Source: Thysanoteuthis rhombus (Eukaryota > Mollusca > Cephalopoda > Oegopsida > Thysanoteuthidae). From it: 64,000 nt of DNA. The notes beneath the pieces were generated by a model. That model was not told the origin of the DNA and ran no database searches. It saw only the letters and a program-made list of their open reading frames with translations. Position 1 is the stretch's first letter, and each line of letters opens with the position of its first letter. Shown in pieces: positions 54,995 to 64,000 of the stretch. Location of the stretch: positions 37,181,250-37,245,249 of the forward strand of contig OY735227.1 in the NCBI GenBank assembly GCA_963457665.1, given 5' to 3'. The translations under genes were made by a program, and so were the position numbers.

Positions 54995-55620
54995 AAGGGA
55001 AGTTCAGCTACGATAACAATCCCCCATAAAATTTTCATAGCACATAGAAGTCAATTCTAACCTTTTTATCACACCTTTTATTCCAACTATCAGTTCTAAC
55101 GTTCTCTTGTTTGTATGGTTTCAGAACTAATAGTTGAAGCTGTAATAAAAAAATTACTAAAAATTAAAATGAAGGTAAAAAAGTAGTCAAAATGATTTTC
55201 TTTTAAATTGGGCCACAATACTTCATTTGATAAAAAGAATATATGTTTTTTTAAATGTTATACAATTATTATTTGGAAGTCTATTGGAGATAGACGAACC
55301 AATCAGCGTACAGATTGTTATCGGAATTCGAAACGTCACTGAGGTTTGATACTGGCCAGCCACCATCCATCATGTTCAGCAAGGAGCAATGAAGGATTAA
55401 TACATAAATAAATTACCTTTCCACAAACGTCTGTTTTGTTGGGATGATGTGGGGGTGATAGAAGGCGTATTCGAAAGAAGACCGACCGGATGCTCAGAGC
55501 TTGACCTCGTTTTCAGCTACGAACAACGTCACTATTAAAATGTATTGATTTCTTCATCAAGACAATGCAAATGTAAGGTTAGGTGACCCAAATGTAGTCG
55601 TTTGGCAACAGAATTCAGTC
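54995..55620. other. intergenic DNA, nothing recognised
   Basis: No feature assigned. Confidence 0.45.
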
Positions 55621-55633
55621 AATTTGGAATAGA

Positions 55634-55680
55634 AACAGCAGCAGCAGTGGCGGCGGTGGTGGTGGTGGTGGTGGTTGAAG
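55634..55680. repeat. GCA / GGC / GGT trinucleotide repeat
   Basis: cagcagcagtggcggcggtg followed by a (GGT)n run. Confidence 0.9.
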
Positions 55681-55904
55681 TGCTGATTGAGAAATGCAAA
55701 GAAGTGCCTGATTGTGAATGTGGAGAAAAAAAAGGGTGGGGGGAAGAAAAGCGGATTCTTTCTTCATAAACAGGATGAGCCAGGTCTCAGTTAATCAATC
55801 CACTGTGCGCGAAAAATATGAGGTTCATCTTCCCCGTTAGCGGGTTTTCAGTTAGGAGAACGCTATTGAAATCATACGCACGCGCGCAAGCGATTGCACC
55901 CAAA

Positions 55905-55961
55905 CACACAAACACACACACAATCTGTTTCCTTCTCTATCGCTCTCTCTCTCTCTATGTC

Positions 55962-56033
<72 letters not shown>
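55905..56033. repeat. (CA)n, (TC)n and (TA)n microsatellites
   Basis: Short CA and TC runs then about 33 TA units (55967-56031). Confidence 0.95.
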
Positions 56034-56035
<2 letters not shown>

Positions 56036-56080
56036 TAATCGTCACTGAGAGACCCACTATTGTGGCCGTGAGCTAGACTA
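56036..56080 (+). mobile_element. SINE-A tail fragment
   Basis: gagacccactattgtggccg then agctagactaaac is the SINE-A tail. A second fragment, ctgggtgctcaattattgta, lies at 56258. Confidence 0.5.
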
Positions 56081-56084
56081 AACT

Positions 56085-56410
56085 TTGTATGTATGTATAT
56101 CTGTTGTGCATGTTTATGTACGTGTCTATGTCTATGTACATGAGTGTATGCGTATATGTACAAGCATATGCGTATGTACCCGTGTGCCTATGAAATGTTT
56201 AGTTTAGATTTTTAATTACCTTTTTTTAATGAAGATATAGCTATCAGGAAATCAATCAATCTTCGCTGGGTGCTCAATTATTGTAGCCCTATGATTCTCT
56301 CTACATGTATGTGTGTATGTGCGTGTATATGTGTGCACACGCGTATACTGGGAATCTATCGTTATCCATGTGCGTGTGTGTATGTGTGTGTGTATGTCTG
56401 TCTGTCTATA
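56085..56410. repeat. degenerate GTAT/GTGT-rich sequence
   Basis: Two blocks of tgtatgtat/tgtgtgtat words (56085-56185 and 56300-56405) around a unique spacer with a SINE-A scrap. Confidence 0.6.
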
Positions 56411-56559
56411 AAGTCTTGAGCGGTTTAGATATGTAATACCCTGTCTTATATATAACATACAAGAATCATATCAAACGCCAATGGATCCCAATAATTGCAT
56501 AGAACCCATCAAAATGTCTTGTATTCTAACAAATTGAAAACACATTCTGAACCATACAT

Positions 56560-56582
56560 ATATATATATATATATATATAAT
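56560..56582. repeat. short (TA)n
   Basis: About 11 TA units. Confidence 0.9.
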
Positions 56583-56699
56583 AGCATAGTACCCGTAAAA
56601 AATGACGGAACTTTTTCCATGTTATCCATGGGTAAATTACTATTTCACAAAAATTTCTGTCTTGTAAACATCGTTTTCAGTCACGTCACATGTCACTCG

Positions 56700-57000
56700 C
56701 TCCCTCTCTCTAAAATCAGCTGTAAAGACAGGAAGAGAGGAAAACATGTTTCCTTGCCAAGATAACACACAGACACAGCAAACTGTGTGTGTGTGTGTCA
56801 ACTACAGCAGTCACTTGCACTTTAGCTGCTGGCCACATAAGTGTTCCTTTCTTCCTCTCTTTCACCAGCTTCAAAGAGAGGAAGGCACGGCCAGCTGTGT
56901 CTGTGTGTCAGCTACAGCAGTCAGTCACATTCTAGCAGCCACTCACACAATTCTTCCTCTCTTTGATCGGCTTTAAATAGAGGAAGAGGGTAAAACTTAC
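56700..57000 (+). repeat. tandem repeat, each unit starting with a hairpin
   Basis: Three starts: cctctctctaaaatcagctg (56702), cctctctttcaccagcttca (56853) and cctctctttgatcggctt (56949). Each forms a stem with a ...agagagg / ...tagagg 20-30 bases on, loop around the word (c/g)agct or ggctt. Units 1 and 2 also share gtgtgtgtca(a/g)ctacagcag and ttctagcagcca-like blocks. Unit length falls from about 150 to about 95 bp. Confidence 0.7.
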
Positions 57001-57045
57001 GTCTTCACCGTGTCGTCAACAAACAAACTTCGTGACTATGGTCTT

Positions 57046-57047
<2 letters not shown>

Positions 57048-57113
<66 letters not shown>

Positions 57114-57345
57114 GTCATCCACAGACAGCTGTTTTGTCGTATTACAACTTTTCAGTGTGGCAATAGACTTTCCATTATCCAATCCAATACCACGGGGCAG
57201 GATTGAAACCTTCGCTTCAGACCCGGAGGCCGATATCCTACTACTGAACTGGACGGTCAGTAAGGCTGAATCTAAGCGATAAATTTATTATAGGTTAAAT
57301 TCCCGTCCACCAAAGTGCTCTATTCCCATGGAAGAGTATTATATA
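57048..57345 (-). mobile_element. SINE-C copy 2 with (TA)n 3' tail
   Basis: Minus-strand head: gtccagttcagtagtaggat (A box like TAGCTCAGTGGTAG) and aaggtttcaatcctgccc (B box). Then ggaaagtctattgccacact, the block CTGAAAAGTTGTAATACGAC + AAAACAGCTGTC, ctgtggatgacacaataata and about 28 TA units at 57050-57107. The head is better kept than in copy 1. Confidence 0.75.
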
Positions 57346-57519
57346 TATATTGATGGATACATATTCCATTTTATTTGTTTTGCTTCATATTTAGTTGAAA
57401 GAGTTCTAACTTTCAAAATATCCGCCGAATACGTATTCGAAGTTCAATTAACACATCCCGATATCGTGACAAGAAAAACACTGAGATGGAAAGATTATGC
57501 TGTACTGATCTTAAGAATA

Positions 57520-57645
57520 GGAAGTGCCTGACTGCTGAGAAAATCAGTATTCAAAATCTTGACTTCTGCCAGGGATCAAACATTGACCGCTGATCTTGGT
57601 GGAAATTGCGAAGTGATCTCAGCAACCGAGCAGGTCATTAGATGT
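57520..57645 (-). mobile_element. tRNA-like SINE piece
   Basis: gctgagaaaatcagtattca, tctgccagggatcaaacatt and cagcaaccgagcaggtcatt match the minus-strand pieces at 52950 and 53130; gatcaaac is the reversed B box region and gcaaccgagcagg the reversed A box region. Confidence 0.45.
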
Positions 57646-57649
57646 TCTG

Positions 57650-59455
57650 CAGTAATAAAACTGATCACTGATTTTTTTCAAAAAATAACCCCGCAGTTAA
57701 AAGTCTAAGGGAGACAAATCGAGAGAAGGTTAGATGTTTGATGTTTCGGTGAGGAGGATCAAATTATTTTTAAAAAATTAAAAAGCTTAAAACTTTGAAT
57801 AATCTTAATAATACATCATTGATAATTCATTTAAATCGTGAAGGTCTGTTCTTCGTTACATAAACGTTTGTAAACTAGAACAGAAGGCAAGCATCACCAA
57901 CCCGAGACAGAAACTTGCCATCATGGTTGGTATCCAGACGAGTGAGAAGAGGAGATAAGACTGATGGGAAGAGTGGAGAGAGCACAGACGGCAGAGAATT
58001 CTTCTCTGAATTTTGATGAAACGCTGCCAGACAATGAGTGTTTCATGAGGCGAATCAAATGTTGATTAAAGGTGATATGTCAGGGAATAAGCCGGTCATA
58101 GGGGAACTTTCCCTTCCAATTCTATGATCGGGTGATATGTCACATATGCAATAGGGGGGGGGGCATCGTGTAGTAAAATCAACGGTCAACTTACTTGCCC
58201 AGGAAAGTTTTTTTCTCTGTTCCAATGAGTCATTCAATAGTCCTAGTTGCTCACTCTGGCGTTACACAGTAACAGTTTGCCAACCATTGATTCTCGGCGA
58301 GGCTCTTTGTATTTACTTGGTTTCAAATAACTGCGATGGGAGGGGCTTGAAGGGGCGTAACTCTTGGATTATTGTTCATTTGTGCAATTTGACTGGAATG
58401 CTGATCTTGCTGTTGCTTACTGGACAGAAAAACCGATTTCACAACAAGCAGTCGAAAGTAAGCAAAAACATAAGAGATACCTTCACACATATATCCATGC
58501 GACAATGAAGGTAGAATAATTGATAAAGATAAAATAAGATAAATAGATATAGGAATTGTGGAATCTCGTACACACAAGATTCGGAATTGGCGGGCGAAAG
58601 CTGGGGGTACAGAGAAAACAGCGGCAGTTAGCCAAGGAGCAGAGAGAGACAGAAGCAGAAGCAATGCAAGACGCCAAGATTTCCCATGGGGACTCAACGG
58701 ACAAGATTGTTAAAATTAGTCTCCAATACCGGAGGAGAAATCGATGATTTCTCATGTATCGGGGACTTTTTTGAAGAAAAAAGTGCCCTGTTCAAATTTC
58801 CCTTTCTTCTTCTCATGATCGGCTCGAAAGTTGATCAGGAACTTTCTTAAATGGACATTCGTGTTGCTGTACTTTTCCATTTAGTAGACAAGTTTTGTGC
58901 TTGTTTTTCTCCAACAGAAACGTAAAATGGACTTTTGAATAAACGTTAGTCAACAAATACCAGGGAAAGGAGATTTTAATCTTTTCCCTGCGGTCGACCA
59001 GATTAACCCAGAACCAGTACTGTTTCCGCACTAAGATCTATTTTCCAGCCTTTTTTTATTCAACATATAACCCTTTTGTTTTACCAAAATGAATAGACGT
59101 GGCTTGTTCTTTTTTTGTTTTTTTCTTGTGTGATTTCTGTTTCATTTATTTTTCTGCATTCTGGGACACACATTATCTAACATACTCGTTACTTCTAAAG
59201 TTGACCTATTATAAGAATTCCCTTCTCCCGTCTTTAAGATAGCCTAGATTACCCTAAGCTACGACGACACATGTCTAAGTGGAAACCGTGACATAGATTA
59301 TGTAGCTAATTTCAGTAAATAGTTGTTTGTATCGACCTGATCCTTGGTGGGGTTGCAGTAAGTTCCACGTGGATTGGGTTTGGAACTGCGTGTGTCAAAA
59401 ACTCCAAAATATATCTCAAATAGATTGCAAGATGGAGAGCTGAAAATGTGATGGG
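57650..59455. other. intergenic DNA, no supported gene
   Basis: A direct repeat ggtgatatgtca occurs at 58070 and 58131. The frame at 58556-58747 (plus) has a charged helical stretch (VQRKQRQLAKEQRETEAEA) and could be read as an exon, but its antisense is also open over the same region and no splice sites or homology support it. Confidence 0.35.
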
Positions 59456-59459
59456 TTGA

Positions 59460-60355
59460 TGTATGAATTGTTCAACTTTGGATTGTTTTTTTCTTCAGCA
59501 AATCCATTGTTAAACAGTATCCTCCCAAGTGAACGTGCTAAAATATACCTGCAGATCAGTGACAGCCTCTTTTCTCCACTTGTCTCAGTTTGGAATCTGA
59601 GCTGTCCGTCTCTTAGACTGATTGCCAACCATGTCTACAGAGCCAAGTCTGGCCTAGAATTTATCCATAACTAGGACGGGTTGGGGAAAGGAAGCTAAGA
59701 TAGATTCCAAGGGCGAAGTAGTTTGAACTCGATTCCATTAACTGAGTGAAAATATATTTTTATAACTGATTAACATTTGAATTAACATACAGTATCATCT
59801 TCGATTCTGCATGAACTATAATTAACCGAATATACTGGTACACGGTCGATCTCATGTAAAGACTGACGCACAAGTCACAGAGGGGTTTGAAACATTCATA
59901 TCTTTTCAGTTTTAATGATTTAATTGACCTGCAGGAAATTGTTCCGTTCAAATGCCCGCTATTTTCAACTTCACAAATTCTTGCTTCTTGCTCTTGCAAA
60001 AAGAATTTTGGATAACATTTCGAAGGATATCTGCTCCTCCGCACATTTCCAGCATTTCAGACTGAACATGGTCTCCCTGTTCGAGGGTGATCACGAACGG
60101 AGCCCAATTCACGAAAACGTGCACACAGCCAATCGTGGATTCAGATGGCGGTGTCTGCAAGTTCAAATAACGAGAATGTTCTTATTGGGGTAACATAAAA
60201 AGTATTCTTTAGAAAATTATTATCTTAGTTCTTTGCTCAGGTGCTAACTTATGATCAATTTATTTCCACGCCAACAAAACTGAGGCTGGCTTAATGACAC
60301 TATTAAATGCTTTAAAAAAGCCTATTTCAAGCACATAGAGTCGACCCAAGATTTT
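59460..60355. other. intergenic DNA, nothing firm
   Basis: A tcccaagtgaacgtgctaaa block at 59522 recalls family F (caaagtgaacgtaa) but the match does not extend. Frames at 59924-60193 and its antisense have no domain. Confidence 0.35.
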
Positions 60356-60364
60356 TCCTCTCAA

Positions 60365-60385
60365 TTTAAAAAAAAAAAAAAAAAA
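60365..60385. repeat. poly(A) run
   Basis: About 20 A residues. Confidence 0.9.
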
Positions 60386-60799
60386 ATCATCTGCTTTTAA
60401 AAAAATAACTGATAATAGAGAACAAAGACTCCATCTCGGAAAAGATTTTTTTTTCAAAAATAAGTGATCAACATTTGAGGTAAGGTAAAGTTCGCACGGT
60501 AGGTAAGGTAGAGTCTTATCCCGAACTTATTAGTTGAACCGATTAGTTAATAATCTAAGGTTTTCAAAACATTTTTTAAAAAATCAACCATGAAGGAGCG
60601 ACTTCTAAGAGAATTGATCTTAAAATTGATTTGAATTTATGGACAAAAAGAAAAATTCACGGTATAATAATGAAATATCGTTATAAAAAACAATAGTGAA
60701 GCGAGTGAAGAAGAAAACAGAGACAGAGTTTCAATACAAGAGAAATATCTTACGTGTATGAAAGCAATACTTTGATCCAGCAATGATGCATTACTTATA

Positions 60800-61232
60800 C
60801 ACGAGATCTATCCGCAAAATATCCTTCTGTTTTGAATATCTTGATTGTAGGTTGCGCATGTGTGAACAGAAACTCTCCTGTGTGTATACTTAGTTGGCAG
60901 TGAGGCGCCATTGAGTGAGGCTGTGTACTGTGTGGCTGTCACATTCACAATGACCGATTCTCCCCATTCTTCTTCGTTTTGTGCGGTATTTTTTTCTTCT
61001 GGCTTCTGGATTTCCGCCGTTGATACTATATTTCAGACTGTGGACGAGATTAAGGAAAACACGACAAGGCAACTGATGGCTATCTCAAAAAAGGGCTTTA
61101 CAGACTGTTTCAAAGAGCCAAAGTGATGTTAGGTCCCAAGGGGAATATTTTCGAGGGGGGTAAAGTGCCATCGCCCTAGATGTTATTTTTGCATTAATAT
61201 TAGCTGGCTGGATACTTTCCGGACAGATTTCA
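60800..61232 (+). mobile_element. non-autonomous mariner-like element, second copy
   Basis: Left end cacgagatctatccgcaaaa and right end gatactttccggacagattt lie next to TA dinucleotides. Colinear with 26235-26762: tgaacagaaactctc, ttggcagtgaggcg, gtgtactgtgtggctgtcac, then the transposase tail FQTVDEIKENTTRQL, GFTDCFKE, RSQGEYF. About 430 bp. Both copies lack the same central part of the transposase, so the deletion probably predates their spread. Confidence 0.75.
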
Positions 61233-61239
61233 TATTTAT

Positions 61240-61980
61240 TTTAGGAAGTTAGTGTGCATGAGAGATAAGAGCATAAGAAGGCTAGTGTAATATTTATCAG
61301 TGACGTGGACTATTTTAGTTGAGTTTCTTCTGATTCTATGAGAATTTCGATTCACGCATGAATCTCAGGCCCTTAAAAGTTGTATCCCTCCAATCGTCGA
61401 CCCCAAAGTTTAGCCCTAAAAAACATCGAACTTTTGAACAATTACGTATTTTGTGTTTGGGTGTGTGTTTTTTTTTTTGCAAATTTTGGTCATGCCCCTC
61501 AACTCACCAATCAGGTTATTCGAAGGTTATGTGAAACACACTTGCAGAGGGAACGTGCAAGATTTTGAACAAAAGAACCCGTTTCTCATTATGAGAGCGG
61601 CATTACTGTCCCTGTCTTAATCGTGAGAGATAGACTAGACTGTAACACTCTTGAAAAGCACGTCTTGCAACTTGCATACGCAACATGGGCGCTATTTATG
61701 GCCTTTAAACAATCCAGCCTTTCACGTGGAACCTTCAGACTGTTGTACGTAGCCAGAATTCATTAGTATTCAGTACTGGTAGAGGGGGGAAAGTTCACAT
61801 TCATTTCTTGAAGCCTTTGACCAAAGGATATATTTTTATCTGGTGGGTGTGACATGTTATGAAGAAGCAGACGAATTCACAGGTATTAAGAACCAAAATC
61901 TTGCCTATAGTTTATAAATACAGGGACTTCCAAAAGAATCAGTACACTAAAAAATGCTGGAAGCATATGTACAGTACACT
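61240..61980. other. intergenic DNA, nothing recognised
   Basis: No gene or assignable repeat. Confidence 0.45.
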
Positions 61981-61984
61981 AGAC

Positions 61985-62285
61985 AAAGACCAATTAAATA
62001 TATTTGTATTGCAGATGTGAAGCGATCTGACAGAATGTAGATGAAAATGATAATAGAAAAGTGATGAGAAAAACTCGAGAGATACATGTTATATCTCATT
62101 TTTCCATTATTCCGTGGGCGTACTTCGATGCATTTTGACAGGGGGCAAGCCATTTTTTTCAGAGAAAAAAATGTTTCCAGATGATCGCAGAGAAAAATTT
62201 GCTGTTTACATGTTCGATGCTGAAGAAGAGAGCGTCAATAATTCTGTGTTTGGATGTTTCGTCGGAACAGGAGGGGAGATGTTCA
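61985..62285 (+). repeat. ~280 bp dispersed repeat, copy 2 of a pair
   Basis: Partner of 27690-27970: gatgtgaagcgatctgacag, aatgtagatgaaa, cttcgatgcattttgacagg, tttttcagagaaa, ctgtttacatgttcgatgc, tgtttggatgtttcg. Confidence 0.65.
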
Positions 62286-62342
62286 TATCTGTGTAAATGT
62301 GGGTAACTTTGATATATGTCCTACTGACAGGTTATTCGGCTG

Positions 62343-62351
62343 GTATACATA

Positions 62352-62439
<88 letters not shown>
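62343..62439. repeat. (TA)n microsatellite
   Basis: About 45 TA units, the longest in the window. Confidence 0.98.
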
Positions 62440-62440
<1 letters not shown>

Positions 62441-62879
62441 AATGGAAAGTTATGGTCCAGTTTTGCATTATAATTATATTATGAATTGAGCCCCGATTAG
62501 AATGATTCAAAATCTTTTTTTCTAAAAACTTTCTAATTCAATTTTAATGTAGAAAAAAATCTTCTTCATCTTAAACCCTTAAATGATGGTTTTCCGTTCC
62601 CTTTACATTCACTAAAGAATTATATATAAACAAAGAATACAACTCAAAAAAGATATATGGACAGAAATCAGGTTTCATTTTGGTATTACAGTTACACTGT
62701 AAAAAGAACCAGTTCTAAAACCATTTCAAAATATTTTCTCAAAACTTTTTATTTTTACTCCCCGCCCCAGGTCTATTTAGTAGGCATGTCAAATTTAGCT
62801 GGGCTGCACACATGTTTAAGTACTTTTTATAGTGAGACAAACAAACGCACGAACACACAGACACCTCTCACTTATATAT

Positions 62880-63014
62880 TTTGGATTATTATAATTACTA
62901 TTATTATAATTACTATTATTATTATTACTATAATAATAATAATAATAGTAGTAAAAATAATAATAATAATAATAATAATTATAATAATAATAATAATAAT
63001 TATCATCATCATCA

Positions 63015-63099
<85 letters not shown>

Positions 63100-63108
63100 T
63101 ACAAGAAT
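62880..63108. repeat. inverted AAT / ATT trinucleotide microsatellite
   Basis: (ATT/ACT) words, then (AAT)n to about 63000, a short (ATC)n, then (ATT)n of about 30 units. The (AAT)n and (ATT)n halves are reverse complements, so the locus is a long imperfect palindrome. Poly-Ile and poly-Tyr/Asn frames here are artefacts. Confidence 0.95.
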
Positions 63109-63109
63109 A

Positions 63110-63755
63110 TACTTGTAAAAAATAACAGGCTTATTTATCGGCACTAAGAAGCCTAAGGCTGTTGTGTAATTTCTTGTTTTATAATTCAAATAACCTAATT
63201 TTAACTTTTTTTCAAGTCTCAAACCAACTCAATCTATTTTAATGTATGATCAGACGTCTTAAGAGTTCCTATGGCGTAATCTCTGACGTAATTGTTTTGC
63301 CGTGATGGGAAAGCGAATTAATCAATGAGATGCGTCAGCGACTAACAAATAAACAGAAAATTTTGCATATAAGCTCATTATATGGTTAGTTTATTATTTA
63401 CTAATGAAGCATTGTAACCTAATTTTATTCATTTTGAGTACTTTTTTTTAAAACCTCCATCTCATTTTTTTTTACTTGTTTTTTATCACAACTTTGTCTC
63501 GGGTCAATAATCTACGGCGAGGACATCTAATCTGTGCACTTCTCTTGTAACACGCGACGTCGAACCTAATAATGTTTACATGAGAATTGGTCACACTTTC
63601 AGCAGTTATATTAACGCAGTTAGTGACAATATCACTTGAACATGAACTATATCTATTTGAGAATAGACAAGAGATTTCATTTGTATCATTTGCATCAAGC
63701 ATGATGTTAATATCTGTACCACACGTAGATGAAATGCATGGACCAGAACGGATTG
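63110..63755. other. intergenic DNA, nothing firm
   Basis: ttttttatcacaactttgtc and ctacggcgaggaca at 63480-63525 weakly recall the end of family D54 (tttttatcacagcttcaatt, ctaccggcgatgag), but the rest does not follow. Confidence 0.35.
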
Positions 63756-63759
63756 TCTA

Positions 63760-64000
63760 AGAAATAAAATCTAGAATTATCGAAAAATTATGTTTGAAAA
63801 TAGGATCTTTTATTTGAAATTATCCTTGAAAAATAGATTCTTTTATCAAAAATTATCTTTTAAAAAATTACCAGCACGATATCTGGGCCTCGTCGGTCCA
63901 AAATGACTATAGAGAAACCCCAAAGGCACCTTTTTGAAAGCCAAAAATTACGTTTTTAGATAGTGCCTACTGGTGCACTCATGCTTATTTTCAAGGCTAT
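63760..64000 (+). repeat. dispersed repeat, copy 2 of a pair (cut by window end)
   Basis: Partner of 36585-36810: gggcctcgtcggtccaaaat, gactatagagaaaccccaaa, gcacctttttgaaag, tttttagatagtgcctactg, ttcaaggctat at the window end. Confidence 0.7.

Noticed and set aside
58323-58755. Minus-strand frames with a signal-peptide-like Leu run
   Set aside because: Overlapping frames on both strands, no homology and no splice context; composition can explain it.
62657-63222. 153- and 116-codon poly-Ile frames on both strands
   Set aside because: Direct translation of the AAT/ATT microsatellite.

Overview
This is repeat-dominated, AT-rich animal nuclear DNA in which I can support no intact protein-coding gene. 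The best guess for the source is a cephalopod mollusc, probably octopus-like. The guess (about 0.6) rests on the combination seen: several tRNA-derived SINE families, many long (TA)n, (CA)n, (CTA)n and (TCTA)n arrays, RTE-type LINE tails ending in (TGA)n, a Penelope-like element, and mariner and hAT relics. Bacterial organisation is absent. All open frames of 100 codons or more are explained by simple repeats or dispersed repeats, or have no recognisable domain.

Layout. 0-5.7 kb: hAT transposase fragment, a tRNA-Asn-like sequence, an array of SINE fragments, and one copy of a family seen again at 54 kb. 5.7-11 kb: (TA)n(GA)n, a nested TCTA satellite, copy 1 of a ~470 bp dispersed family (R470), a tRNA-headed SINE and the first member of a ~500 bp repeat pair. 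11-21 kb: a cluster of five copies of one SINE (SINE-B), a 69-bp-arm palindrome, a decayed 5S rRNA copy and further R470 copies. 21-27 kb: a polypurine tract, a triplicated SINE tail, a ~1.15 kb foldback-like inverted repeat and a 528 bp TA-flanked mariner derivative. 27-36 kb: SINE-A and R470 copies, a motif-dense non-repetitive stretch near 32.3 kb, and an RTE 3' end. 36-46 kb: a mariner fragment, a large broken RTE element, a 35 bp minisatellite, another RTE tail and an RTE insertion with an inverted 5' part. 46-64 kb: a Penelope-like pseudogene, SINE-C copies with (TA)n tails, two more mariner copies, an inverted repeat pair, hairpin-bearing tandem repeats and a long AAT/ATT inverted microsatellite.

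How the parts relate. The window is a record of transposition rather than a gene system. RTE relics with TGA tails, tRNA-headed SINEs and a Penelope-like pseudogene lie side by side. Four loci carry a sequence shaped like the CTGANGA - stem - GAAA core found in hammerhead ribozymes and Penelope-like element termini; one lies inside SINE-C, where two copies differ by changes that keep the stem paired. That, the foldback candidate and the twin-primed RTE insertion are the parts most worth checking. All family assignments come from reading the sequence; no database search was possible, and boundaries of diverged repeats are approximate.
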